From contig NZ_CP134876.1 of NCBI RefSeq assembly GCF_032108445.1, forward strand, positions 6,448,001 through 6,512,000: DNA of 64,000 nucleotides. Reading direction: 5' to 3'. Position numbers and translations under genes: made by a program. Origin of the DNA: Micromonospora halotolerans (GTDB lineage: Bacteria; Actinomycetota; Actinomycetes; Mycobacteriales; Micromonosporaceae). Positions 25,744 to 33,601 of the stretch are shown piece after piece. Below the pieces are notes generated by a model that did no database searches, was not told where the DNA came from, and was given only the letters and a program-made list of their open reading frames with translations. Each line of letters begins with the position of its first letter. Positions within the stretch are counted from its first letter, which is position 1.

Positions 25744-26778
25744 ATGACTCAGAACATGACCCACAGGCAGCACCCCATCGGATCCGGCTTCACCGCGGCG
25801 TCGACGGCCGACGAGGTGCTCGCGGGGATCGACCTGTCCGGCATCAACGTCGTCATCACCGGCGGCCACCAGGGACTCGGCCTGGAGGCGACCCGGGCGC
25901 TAAGCAAGGCGGGCGCATCCGTGACGGTGGCTACGCGTAACCCAAACCGGGCGGCGGCCAGGTTGACGGGCATCGAGCGCGTCGACACCGGCCGGCTCGA
26001 CCTTCTCGACCCAGGCTCGATCGACGCCTTTGTCGCCCAGTACCTCGACTCAGGGCGCCCGCTGCACATCCTGATCAACAACGCCGGCATCATGGGTGGT
26101 CCCCTGGTTCGGGACGCCCGCGGGTACGAGTCGCAGTTCGCCACCAACCACCTCGGACACTTCCAGCTGACCCTCGGTCTGCTGCCCGCCCTGCGTACCG
26201 CGAACGGTGCCCGGGTGGTCACCCTCACCTCCGGGGGGCACCGGTTGTCTGACATCCGCTGGGACGACCCGCACTTCACCAGCGGGTACGACCTCATGGG
26301 GATGCTCGGATACGGTCAGTCGAAGACTGCCAACGTGCTGTTCGCCGTCGAGCTGGACCGCCGATGGGCCGCAGACGGAATCCGGGGCTACGCCGTGCAC
26401 CCGGGCATCATCTACGGCACGAATCTGGGTCCCCACATCGCCGAGGGGGTGGCGCGCACGGACACGTTGAGCGACGAGCAGCTGCGGGCCATGGGGCTGA
26501 TCGACGAGTCGGGCCAGCCGGTCATCGACCCCGACCGCGAGCACAAGACGCCGCAACAGGGCGCCAGCACCAGCGTCTTCGCCGCGACCAGCCCGCTGCT
26601 GGCCGACATCGGCGGCGTCTACCTCAAGGACAACGACGTCTCACCGCTGGACGAGAACCCACAGCCCATCGCCTTCGGCTCCGGGAAGCTACCCCCCGCC
26701 ACCGTCGTGCCGCACGCCGTCGACCCACAGTCCGCACAGCGCCTCTGGGACCTGAGCGAGGAACTGCTCAAGGCATAA
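25744..26778 (+). CDS. Short-chain dehydrogenase/reductase
   Basis: NAD(P)-dependent oxidoreductase of 344 residues. The cofactor motif is VVITGGHQGLGLEATRAL (TGxxxGxG), then LHILINNAGIMGG, and the catalytic YGQSK (YxxxK) after VVTLTSGGHRLSD. A 20-residue N-terminal extension and a longer C-terminus place it with the retinol-dehydrogenase/WW-domain-oxidoreductase-like SDRs. The loop VRDARGYESQFATNHLGHFQL is typical of this subgroup. ATG at 25744 is used. The divergent AraC gene probably regulates it. Confidence 0.92.
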   Translation: MTQNMTHRQHPIGSGFTAASTADEVLAGIDLSGINVVITGGHQGLGLEATRALSKAGASVTVATRNPNRAAARLTGIERVDTGRLDLLDPGSIDAFVAQYLDSGRPLHILINNAGIMGGPLVRDARGYESQFATNHLGHFQLTLGLLPALRTANGARVVTLTSGGHRLSDIRWDDPHFTSGYDLMGMLGYGQSKTANVLFAVELDRRWAADGIRGYAVHPGIIYGTNLGPHIAEGVARTDTLSDEQLRAMGLIDESGQPVIDPDREHKTPQQGASTSVFAATSPLLADIGGVYLKDNDVSPLDENPQPIAFGSGKLPPATVVPHAVDPQSAQRLWDLSEELLKA

Positions 26779-26791
26779 CCAGGCGCAAAGC

Positions 26792-27043
26792 TCACCACGG
26801 TCTCGGCGTGTCGAGTGGCCCCACTCGACAGGTCGAGACCACGAGCTCCAGCCGCACTTGGCGCCGCGGCCCGTCCACCTCGGCGATCGTGACGGTGACC
26901 ATCTCTCCCATCACTGGCTTCCAGGTCAGAACTGACTCGTGGAGCAGTCCCGCGATGCCCGGCGCGATGCGGACGAAGACACCGAACGGCACCACCTTGA
27001 CGACCGGCCCGGACAACACCTCCACGCTGTGGGGCGGGAGCAC
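26792..27043 (-). CDS. Small S1 RNA-binding domain protein
   Basis: An 83-residue protein consisting essentially of one S1 (OB-fold) domain: GPVVKVVPFGVFVRIAPGIAGLLHES, then GEMVTVTIAEVDGPRRQVRLEL. Such stand-alone S1 proteins bind RNA or ribosomes. GTG at 27043 is used; a better start cannot be resolved because stops lie just upstream and no clear ribosome binding site is seen. Its 3' end converges on the SDR gene with 13 bases between. Confidence 0.75.
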   Translation of the reverse strand: MLPPHSVEVLSGPVVKVVPFGVFVRIAPGIAGLLHESVLTWKPVMGEMVTVTIAEVDGPRRQVRLELVVSTCRVGPLDTPRPW

Positions 27044-27085
27044 TCGGGCTGGGAGGGGCCTACGTAGGGTCGATGCGTGGTATGA

Positions 27086-27631
27086 GTGTTGGTAACGGGC
27101 ATGTCGGGGGCGGGTAAGACCACGCTTCTAACTGAGCTGTCCCGTCGCGGCTACGAAACGGTCGACACCGACTATGACAGTTGGACATCGCCGGACGGCG
27201 ACTGGGAGGAGCCGCGGATGGCAGCTCTGCTCGCAGATCGGCCCGTGGTAGTTGTATCGGGGACGGTGGCGAACCAGGGACACTTCTACGACCGTTTCGA
27301 CCACGTCGTCCTGCTGACGGCGCCACTCGGCGTCCTACTCGATCGGGTTGCGGAGCGGTCGACCAATCCGTACGGGAAGACAGCCGAGCATCGCGCCGAG
27401 ATCGCGCGCTACGTCCGCGAGGTGGAGCCGTTGCTCCGACGCGGCGCAACGCTGGAACTCGACGGCCAACGCCCAGTGGGCGAGCTGGCCGACATCATCG
27501 AGCAGTTGCTCGGTCCGGCGTCCCGGCCGCCCGGCGGCGGGCGAGCCATCCGGCCAGGCCGACCAGCACCAGCGCCTCCGCGACCAGGATCGCAACAGCC
27601 CGCCCGCCGCCGGTCCAGCGGGCCAGCGTGA
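27086..27631 (+). CDS. Small P-loop ATPase (adenylate kinase/shikimate kinase-like fold)
   Basis: Protein of 181 residues. The first residues are the Walker A loop, VTGMSGAGKTTLLTELSRRG, followed by VDTDYDSW, which resembles the substrate-binding acidic region of small kinases, and VVVVSGTVANQGHFYDRFDHVVLL as the Walker B strand. RVAERSTNPYGK resembles a LID region. Homologues are annotated as AAA family ATPases or putative kinases without a known substrate. The last ~35 residues (after IEQLLG) are Pro/Arg-rich and overlap sequence that looks like the reverse strand of a decayed membrane-protein gene, so the natural C-terminus may have been shorter. Confidence 0.78.
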   Translation: MLVTGMSGAGKTTLLTELSRRGYETVDTDYDSWTSPDGDWEEPRMAALLADRPVVVVSGTVANQGHFYDRFDHVVLLTAPLGVLLDRVAERSTNPYGKTAEHRAEIARYVREVEPLLRRGATLELDGQRPVGELADIIEQLLGPASRPPGGGRAIRPGRPAPAPPRPGSQQPARRRSSGPA

Positions 27632-27845
27632 CTTACCAGTAGCGCACGAGCAGCGTGAGCAGCGTGACCGCGAACGCCAACGAGGCCAGCCCGTAGAGGG
27701 CGTAGGCGGCCCGGTCGCGGCGCCGGTAGCCGCGCACCGCCTGCGGCCGCGGCGGAGCAGTCGACCCCAGAAGCGGAAGCTGTCGCTCCGCAGGTCGGCC
27801 AGGTTCACGGCGTGGCTGAGCATGTAGCTGTGACAGGCCGGCCAT
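27530..27845 (-). pseudogene. Possible decayed small membrane-protein gene
   Basis: One minus-strand frame gives AAYALYGLASLAFAVTLLTL, then a TAA stop (27633-27635), then VTLARWTGGGRAVAILVAEALVLVGLAGW in the same frame. Two hydrophobic helices separated by an in-frame stop suggest a broken membrane protein, overlapping the end of the P-loop gene on the other strand. Upstream (toward 27845) another frame reads SHAVNLADLRSDSFRFWG, which may be its true N-terminus after a shift. The family is not recognised. Confidence 0.4.
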
Positions 27846-27846
27846 T

Positions 27847-27864
27847 CGGACGGCGCGTCCACTT
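27847..27864. promoter_or_regulatory. Operator-like palindrome upstream of tetR gene
   Basis: CGGACGGCGCGTCCACTT: GGACG and CGTCC arms around GCG, followed by ACTT. It lies 15 bases before the TetR start and shares GGACG(C/G)(A/C)GCGTCCACTT with the element at 29681-29699 upstream of the azoreductase gene. This is the expected layout for autoregulation. Confidence 0.65.
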
Positions 27865-27878
27865 GCTAGCCTGAGCTG

Positions 27879-28490
27879 GTGAACCGCCGCACCGACCTGT
27901 CGACCGGCGATCCGACCGGCGCTCGCGCTGACGGTGAGCGGGCCGACGCGGCCAGGAATCGGGCACGGGTGCTTGCCGCCGCCCGGAAACTGTTCATCGA
28001 CGGCGATCCTCGAAGCGTGACGATGGAGGACATCGCCCGCGCGGCCGGCGTAGGACGCGCGACTCTCTATCGGCGCTATCCGGACACCGCGTCGATCGCC
28101 CAGGCTCTACTCGACGAGCACGAGCGCGGCCTGCAGCAGCGAATGATGTCCGGCCCCCCGCCGCTCGGTCCCGGCGCTCCACCCGCCGAGCGGCTGGCTG
28201 CCTTCTACGCCGCGATGGTGGAGTTGCTCGAGCAAAACCTGCCGCTCGTGCTCGGCGCCGAGTTCGGGCCGGCGCGCTTCGCCACCGGGGCGTACGGCTT
28301 CTGGCGGGCACATGCGCGGGTGCTGCTGGCGCAGGCCGCCGTGCCGCAGGTCGACGCGCTCGTCGACGTCCTGCTCGCACCGCTCGCTCCGGACGTCTAC
28401 CAGTACCAGCGCGAGCAGCGTCGGCTCACCCCGGAGCAGATCACCACCGCGCTGCGTGCCCTCGCCGTCGGCGTTCTCCGCGGCGGATGA
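27879..28490 (+). CDS. TetR family transcriptional regulator
   Basis: Repressor-type regulator of 203 residues. The N-terminal HTH is clear: ARNRARVLAAARKLFIDGD then SVTMEDIARAAGVGRATLYRRYPD. The C-terminal ligand-binding half is unassigned (WRAHARVLLAQAAVPQVDALVDVLL). GTG at 27879 is used. A palindrome 15 bases upstream is shared with the promoter of the azoreductase-SMR operon, which is transcribed toward it from 29.6 kb. I therefore infer that it represses itself and that operon in response to a cationic or redox-active compound. Confidence 0.92.
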   Translation: MNRRTDLSTGDPTGARADGERADAARNRARVLAAARKLFIDGDPRSVTMEDIARAAGVGRATLYRRYPDTASIAQALLDEHERGLQQRMMSGPPPLGPGAPPAERLAAFYAAMVELLEQNLPLVLGAEFGPARFATGAYGFWRAHARVLLAQAAVPQVDALVDVLLAPLAPDVYQYQREQRRLTPEQITTALRALAVGVLRGG

Positions 28491-28613
28491 GCCGTGCGGG
28501 ATGGGTCCGGTGGTCGCTCCCGGACCCAGTCCGCGGCCATCCCCGTCATGCCCGGTGAGAGCCGTCCGCGCCGGGCGGTCGTACGGGTGGACAGTGCGGT
28601 GATCCCCCGGCCC

Positions 28614-28934
28614 TCACTCCGGGTTGGTGACACGGGCGAGCACGATGCCGCCGATGATCAGGGCCAGTGCGGCGAACCGGCCGATACTGACCGGGTCCTT
28701 GTGCAGGACGATGCCCAGCGAGATCGCCCCGATCGCGCCGATGCCGGTGAACACGGCGTATGCGGTGCCGACCGGCAGGTCCCGCATCGCGCGCGACAGC
28801 AGGTAGACGGCCGCAGCTCCGAGGACGAAACAGATCAGGGTCGGCAGCGGCCTGGTGAAGTTCTGGGTGGGCTTGATGCTCTGCGACCAGACGATCTCGA
28901 CGAGGCCGGCCAGCACCAGAATCAGCCAACTCAT
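28614..28934 (-). CDS. Small multidrug resistance (SMR) family transporter
   Basis: Four-helix membrane protein of 106 residues that exports cationic compounds or guanidinium-type ions in exchange for protons. The essential glutamate is in the first helix (LVLAGLVEIVWSQS, E13), and the signature helix reads LPVGTAYAVFTGIGAIGAISLG. The W-S-Q-S sequence after E13 differs from the usual Gdx pattern (GWAxGLK), so the QacE/multidrug versus Gdx assignment is open. Its ATG overlaps the stop of the azoreductase gene (ATGA), indicating coupled translation. Confidence 0.9.
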   Translation of the reverse strand: MSWLILVLAGLVEIVWSQSIKPTQNFTRPLPTLICFVLGAAAVYLLSRAMRDLPVGTAYAVFTGIGAIGAISLGIVLHKDPVSIGRFAALALIIGGIVLARVTNPE

Positions 28935-29611
28935 CCGGCGCCGCCGGCCGTAACGGGCTCACCGGCGGCCAGGACGCGACCCAGGTCGTACGCCGCCCGC
29001 TTGGCTTCGGCGTACGAAGCAGCGTAGGACTCGCGCCACCTCTCCAGCGTCGGGTCGACGGTCGAGTTCACGAACTCGGCGTTGATGACGGTGACGTCGT
29101 CCACCTGGAAGTGACCCCGGAAGAAGTCACGCAGGTAACGCTCCTGGTGGTCGACCGGCTCACGGGGCGTGCCGGGTGCGTACGAGCCGCCGCGAGCCGA
29201 GACGACGACCACCTTGACGTCCAACGAAGCGCGCGGGAACGTCACCTGGTCGATCCACAACTTCAGGCTCGCCGGGATCGAGAAGTTGTACATCGGGACG
29301 CCGATGAGCAGCACATCGGCCGCGAGCAGCTCGGTCAGCAACGGCTCGACGACGGCCCAGGCCTCCCGCTGCGCCGGGGTACGCACCCCCTCGGCAAGGC
29401 GGCTCGGATCGGTGATGCCGTGCTCGAGGGCGTAGTCGCAGAGCTCGGTCCACGCCTCCCCGATCACCGGGACCGGATTCGCGGCGAGATCCCGGTAGGA
29501 GTAGGCGCTCTCCGGACTTGCCGCCCGCCACCCGTCGGCGAACAACCTGCCCAGCGCGCGGGAGTGCGAGGCGCGGCGCGCGCTGGTGTCCAGGTGCAGC
29601 AGATTGGCCAT
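28931..29611 (-). CDS. azoR: FMN-dependent NADH azoreductase / quinone reductase
   Basis: Flavodoxin-fold oxidoreductase of 226 residues that reduces azo dyes and quinones by two-electron transfer. The phosphate-binding start is LLHLDTSARRASHSRALG, and the FMN loop is LLIGVPMYNFSIPASLKLWIDQV, highly characteristic of AzoR. VVVSARGGSY is the second FMN segment. ATG at 29611 is preceded by GGAAGG; the earlier in-frame start at 29644 adds a poor leader. First gene of a two-gene operon with the SMR exporter. A 15-bp perfect palindrome lies 70 bases upstream. Confidence 0.92.
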   Translation of the reverse strand: MANLLHLDTSARRASHSRALGRLFADGWRAASPESAYSYRDLAANPVPVIGEAWTELCDYALEHGITDPSRLAEGVRTPAQREAWAVVEPLLTELLAADVLLIGVPMYNFSIPASLKLWIDQVTFPRASLDVKVVVVSARGGSYAPGTPREPVDHQERYLRDFFRGHFQVDDVTVINAEFVNSTVDPTLERWRESYAASYAEAKRAAYDLGRVLAAGEPVTAGGAG

Positions 29612-29680
29612 GACACCTTCCCCTTCTTCCCGACATGCGGACATCGTGTCCGCTTACGAGTGCCAACGCTAACAACTAAC

Positions 29681-29695
29681 TGGACGCAGCGTCCA
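29681..29695. promoter_or_regulatory. Perfect palindrome TGGACGC-A-GCGTCCA, likely TetR operator
   Basis: Seven-base arms around one base, upstream of the azoreductase-SMR operon. With the flanking ACTT it matches the element in front of the tetR gene at 27847-27864. Confidence 0.7.
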
Positions 29696-29777
29696 CTTAT
29701 TGTCGACCCCCTCCACAACCCGGGTGATCCGTCCGCGAGTCTTGATCGCTGCCACGTCTGCTGATTGGCTGACCGGC

Positions 29778-30320
29778 ATGACCGAGCTCGGACCCGTCGC
29801 CTGGCCGCCCGAGCCGATCCGGACCGAGCGGCTCGTGCTCCGTGCGTCCGAGGCCCGGGACCGTCCGGCGTTCGTCGAGCTGCTGGCGTCGCCGAAGGTG
29901 CACACCTACCTCGGCGGCCCGCGCCGGCGTCACGAGCTCGAGCGCGAGTTGCCCGAGGTGCCCGAGCGGTGGCCCGGGAGTTTCGTCGTCGACCTCGACG
30001 GGGCGATGATCGGCCAGATCCTGCTCCGGAGAGCGACCGGGCACCGTCGCCCGGCTGCCGTGGGGAAGGTCGACCTCGGTTACCTGTTCCTGCCTCGGGC
30101 GTGGGGATCCGGGTACGCCGACGAGGCGTGCGCCGCGGCGCTCGACTGGTTCGACCGTGTGCTTCCCGGCGAGCCGGTGGTGCTCACCACCCAGACCGCC
30201 AACGTCGGCTCGATGCACCTCGCGGCGAAGCTGGGATTCACCGAGGTGGAACGGTTCCAGGCCTGGGACGCCGAGCAGTGGCTCGGCCAGCGGCCCCCGG
30301 TCCCGCCGCCGGGCGGGTAA
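29778..30320 (+). CDS. GNAT family N-acetyltransferase
   Basis: RimJ/RimL-like acetyltransferase of 180 residues. IRTERLVLRASEARDR is the usual first strand. VDLGYLFLPRAWGSGYADEAC carries the acetyl-CoA-binding loop, and NVGSMHLAAKLGFTEVERFQAWDAEQWLG is the standard C-terminus. ATG at 29778 is used, as the upstream in-frame start (29700) lies in the intergenic palindrome region. Acceptor unknown. It converges with the enolase-superfamily gene with nine bases between stops. Confidence 0.87.
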   Translation: MTELGPVAWPPEPIRTERLVLRASEARDRPAFVELLASPKVHTYLGGPRRRHELERELPEVPERWPGSFVVDLDGAMIGQILLRRATGHRRPAAVGKVDLGYLFLPRAWGSGYADEACAAALDWFDRVLPGEPVVLTTQTANVGSMHLAAKLGFTEVERFQAWDAEQWLGQRPPVPPPGG

Positions 30321-30329
30321 CCAGGCGCC

Positions 30330-31484
30330 CTACCGGGCGAGCACGTCGACGGCGAGCTCCCGCACCACCGACTCGTCCACGTCCACGCCAAGCCCCGGCC
30401 CCGTCGGAACGTGGGCGACGCCGTCCCGCACCTCGACCGTCGCCCCGGTGGCGTAGGAGGAGGTGAGGAACTGCCGACCGTTGAGGTCGACGGGTGTGTC
30501 GATGCCGTACGCGGCGAACAGGTGCAACGAGGCGGCCAGCCCCAGGTCGGAGTCGGTGAGCCCGGAGCCCATGAGCCGCACCCCGGCGTCCTCGGCGAGC
30601 GCGCAGAGCCGCCGCGACAGCGTCAGCCCGCCGCTGCGCTGCACCTTGGCGATGGCCACGTCGACCGCGTCGAGTTTCACGAAGGTCGCCAGGTCGTTGG
30701 GGTGGCGCAGGCTCTCGTCGAGGGCGACGGGAATCGGCGAGGACTCCCGCAGCCGGCGCTGCCCGGCCACGTCGTTGGCCGGCAGCGGCTGCTCGAAGGT
30801 GGTGACGTCGTACTCGGCCAACCGGCGGGCCATCCGCAGCGCCCCGTCGACGGTGTAGCCCTGGTTGGCGTCCACCCAGAGCGCCGCGTCGGGCGCGGCC
30901 TCGCGCACGGCCCGCACCACGGCGGCGTCCTCGGCCTCGCTGTGCAGGCCGACCTTCACCTTGAACGCCCGGTAGCCGAGTTCGGCGCCCTCCGCGACGG
31001 CGTCGGCGACCTCCCCGGCGGTCTGCCCGGAGACGATCCAGCCGAGCTCGATGGTGTCCCGGCGGCGCTGCCCCCACAGCACCCCGACCGGTACGCCGAG
31101 AGCACGGCCGAGCAGGTCGTGCAGGGCGATGTCGACAGCGCTCTTGGCCAGCGGCGAGCCGATGGTGAAGCCGCGGTTGATCGCGCGGTCGAAGGCGGTG
31201 GTGACGCCGTCGAGGTCCCAGGCGGGACGGCCGAGGATGGCCGGGGCGAGGTAGCGGTCGATGGTGGTGACGATGGACTCGGCGGTCTCGTAGGTCCAGG
31301 CCGGGATCGGGGTGGCCTCGCCCCAGCCCGTGACGCCACCGGCGGTGACCTTCACGAGCACCCGGATGCTGGGCGTGCCGGCGACGGCCACCGAACCACC
31401 GGAGACGCCGAACGAGCGGATGGTGGGCAGCGCGACGGCGTACGTCCGGACCGCGTCGATGGTCAGGCCGGCGAGCGGGGTCAC
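30330..31484 (-). CDS. Enolase superfamily enzyme (muconate-lactonizing / racemase subgroup)
   Basis: Metal-dependent enzyme of 384 residues that would abstract a proton alpha to a carboxylate: a racemase, cycloisomerase, epimerase or dehydratase of acid sugars or amino-acid derivatives. Catalytic residues are visible: KxK in AFKVKVG (K175, K177), metal ligands in WVDANQGY (D205), TFEQPL (E231) and ALDES (D256), and the opposite-face lysine in AIAKVQRSGG (K280). The two-lysine pattern places it in the muconate-lactonizing enzyme subgroup. GTG at 31484 overlaps the lacI stop (GTGA). It probably shares its regulator and pathway with the operon across the intergenic region. Confidence 0.88.
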   Translation of the reverse strand: MTPLAGLTIDAVRTYAVALPTIRSFGVSGGSVAVAGTPSIRVLVKVTAGGVTGWGEATPIPAWTYETAESIVTTIDRYLAPAILGRPAWDLDGVTTAFDRAINRGFTIGSPLAKSAVDIALHDLLGRALGVPVGVLWGQRRRDTIELGWIVSGQTAGEVADAVAEGAELGYRAFKVKVGLHSEAEDAAVVRAVREAAPDAALWVDANQGYTVDGALRMARRLAEYDVTTFEQPLPANDVAGQRRLRESSPIPVALDESLRHPNDLATFVKLDAVDVAIAKVQRSGGLTLSRRLCALAEDAGVRLMGSGLTDSDLGLAASLHLFAAYGIDTPVDLNGRQFLTSSYATGATVEVRDGVAHVPTGPGLGVDVDESVVRELAVDVLAR

Positions 31485-32512
31485 GAGCCCACCTTCGCGG
31501 TGCTGCCGCGCAGGACCACTTCGCCGCCCATCCGCAGGAGCCGCCGCCGTCGCCCGTTGTTCTCGGTGAGCGCCAGCTCCATGGCCTTCTCCCCGAGGCG
31601 TTGCAGCGGCAGCGCCACCGTGGTCAGCGCCGGGGTGAGGTCACGGACGATCGGGATGTCGTCGAAGCCGGCGACGGAGATGTCGCCCGGGACGGACAGG
31701 CCCTGGTCGCGCAGCGCCGCGCAGGCGCCGATGGCCATCACGTCGGTCAGGGCGAACACGCAGGTGGCCGCCGAGCCCCGGGCCAGCAGCTCGGACATCG
31801 CGCCGTACCCGCCGTCGCGGGTGAAGGGGCCCTCGACGATGTCAGCCGGGTCGAGCGCCACGCCGGCCTTGGCCAGCTCGTCACGGAAGCCGCCGAGCCG
31901 GTCGGCGACGGTGGTGAGCGCCCGCGGCCCGGAGAGCACGGCGAAGCGGCGGTGGCCGAGGTCGAGCAGGGCGCGGGCCATGGCGGCGGCGCCGGCCCGG
32001 TTCTCCGGCAGCACGCTGTCGACCTTGAGGCTGCGGTGCCGGCTGACCACGGCGACCCGACCGCCACCGTCCAGATAGGGCCTCAGCTCGGCCTCCAGGG
32101 CGCGCTCCCAGCGGACGTCCTCGAAGCCGGAGCCGATCAGCAGGATGGCCGGGGCCCGCTCGGCGCGCAGCATCGACACGTACGCGATCTCGCGCTCCGG
32201 GTCGCGGAAGGTGCTGGCCAGCATGACGAGCAGGCCGTTGTCCCCGGCGACCCGCATGACGCCGCCGGCGACGGCGGCGAAGTAGGGGTCGGTGACGTCG
32301 TGGCAGATGACGCCGACGGTGCGGTGGGAGGCGCCGGCCAGGGCCCGGGCGTGCGCGTTGGGGGTGTACGCCAGCTTCTCGGCGGCGGCGATGACCCGGT
32401 CCCGCAGTTGCGGGGTGACACGCATGCCGTTGAGCGCCCGGGAGGCGGTGGCCAGCGAGACGTCGGCGGCTCTGGCCACGTCTTCCAAGGTCACGTGCGC
32501 CCGTGGCTGCAT
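31481..32512 (-). CDS. LacI family transcriptional regulator
   Basis: Repressor of 343 residues. N-terminal HTH VTLEDVARAADVSLATASRALNG with the hinge helix region (AYTPNAHARALAG), followed by a periplasmic-binding-protein-like sensor domain (TVGVICHDVTDPYFAAVAGGV, VLSGPRALTTVADRLGGF, VAGFDDIPIV). It is divergent from the seven-gene catabolic operon starting at 32707. Two LacI-type half-overlapping sites with AAGCGC cores lie between them, so it is the likely regulator of both directions. The inducer is unknown. Confidence 0.95.
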   Translation of the reverse strand: MQPRAHVTLEDVARAADVSLATASRALNGMRVTPQLRDRVIAAAEKLAYTPNAHARALAGASHRTVGVICHDVTDPYFAAVAGGVMRVAGDNGLLVMLASTFRDPEREIAYVSMLRAERAPAILLIGSGFEDVRWERALEAELRPYLDGGGRVAVVSRHRSLKVDSVLPENRAGAAAMARALLDLGHRRFAVLSGPRALTTVADRLGGFRDELAKAGVALDPADIVEGPFTRDGGYGAMSELLARGSAATCVFALTDVMAIGACAALRDQGLSVPGDISVAGFDDIPIVRDLTPALTTVALPLQRLGEKAMELALTENNGRRRRLLRMGGEVVLRGSTAKVGS

Positions 32513-32570
32513 CGCTTCCCCCTGCGAAAGTTCTTGACCGGATTATTTCGGCGTGGTTACCGTAGCACCC

Positions 32571-32598
32571 TGAAAGCGCTTACTGAAAGCGCATTCAG
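32571..32598. promoter_or_regulatory. Tandem LacI-type operators
   Basis: Two 13-base-spaced sites: TGAAAGCGCTTA with the perfect core AAGCGCTT (32574-32581), and CTGAAAGCGCATTCAG (32583-32598), a 16-bp near-palindrome with core AAGCGCAT. They lie 59 bases upstream of the divergent lacI start and about 110 bases before the ABC permease gene. Confidence 0.75.
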
Positions 32599-32706
32599 GG
32601 CCGGTTCCCCGTCCTCACCGGGGTCGTCCGGCCCTGCCGACGGCACGCGCCTACCCAGCGGCTGAGTACCCGGAAACCGCCGGCCAGCCAGGGAGAACGG
32701 AGGGTC

Positions 32707-33585
32707 ATGGCCGCGCAGAGCACCATCGAGCAACGGGAGCGCACCGCTCCCGCCGGCGCCACCACGTCGGCCGCCCGCCGCACGGGCGGGGCGGGCGCCG
32801 GCCTGCTGCGGTTCGCCCGCAACACCTGGCGCCCGGCCGCGGTCCTCGTGGCCATCCTCCTCGTCTGGTGGGTGGTCACCGCCGCGGACCTGGTGAAGCC
32901 CTACCTGGTTCCCTCACCCGGCACGACGCTGGACGTCGTCCTCGCCCAGCCGGGCTACTTCGCGCACCACACCTGGATCACCACGTACGAGACGGTGCTG
33001 GGCTTCGCCATCGCCATCGTGGTCGGCGTGCTCTCCGCCGTGGTCATGGTCTACTCCCCCACCGTCGAGAAGAGCCTCTACCCACTGCTGCTGTTCGCGC
33101 AGGTCATCCCGAAGATCGCGATCGCGCCGCTGTTCATCGTGTGGCTCGGCTTCGGGCTCTCGCCCAAGGTCGTCGTCGCGGTCCTCATGGCCTTCTTCCC
33201 GATCGTCATCTCCACGGTCACCGGCATGAAGTCGATCGACCCGGAGATGCTGCAACTGTCGGCGACCATGGGCGCGGGGCAGGCCCAGACGTTCCGGAAG
33301 ATCCGGTTCCCCGCCGCCCTGCCGCACCTGTTCTCCGGCTTGAAGGTCGCCGCCACCATGGCCGTCACGGGCGCCGTCGTCGGTGAGTTCGTCGGCGCCA
33401 ACGAGGGCCTCGGCTACGTGATCCTGCAGGCCAACGGCAATCTCGACACCCCGACCCTCTTCGCCGGGCTGATCATCATGTCGCTGCTCGGCGTGATCCT
33501 CTTCGTCGTCGTGGAACTGCTGGAGTACCTCGTGCTGCCCTGGCACGCCAGCCGCCGCACCGACGCCGCCACCACCACCCTGTGA
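32707..33585 (+). CDS. NitT/TauT-type ABC transporter, permease
   Basis: Membrane permease of 292 residues (SsuC/TauC/ThiX-type), about six helices, starting with AAVLVAILLVWWVVTAADLV. The region YLVPSPGTTLDVVL, the conserved QVIPKIAIAPLFIVWLGFG and LQLSATMGAGQAQTFRKIRF (EAA-like loop) are typical. The start is preceded by GGAGGG. First gene of the operon that continues through the glycerate kinase gene at 39.7 kb; the next gene follows after 16 bases. Confidence 0.93.
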   Translation: MAAQSTIEQRERTAPAGATTSAARRTGGAGAGLLRFARNTWRPAAVLVAILLVWWVVTAADLVKPYLVPSPGTTLDVVLAQPGYFAHHTWITTYETVLGFAIAIVVGVLSAVVMVYSPTVEKSLYPLLLFAQVIPKIAIAPLFIVWLGFGLSPKVVVAVLMAFFPIVISTVTGMKSIDPEMLQLSATMGAGQAQTFRKIRFPAALPHLFSGLKVAATMAVTGAVVGEFVGANEGLGYVILQANGNLDTPTLFAGLIIMSLLGVILFVVVELLEYLVLPWHASRRTDAATTTL

Positions 33586-33601
33586 ACAGGAGAACCCTCG
33601 G

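Noticed and set aside
30411..32078. 555-codon plus-strand open frame
   Set aside because: Shadow of the enolase-superfamily and LacI genes, both with clear motifs on the minus strand.
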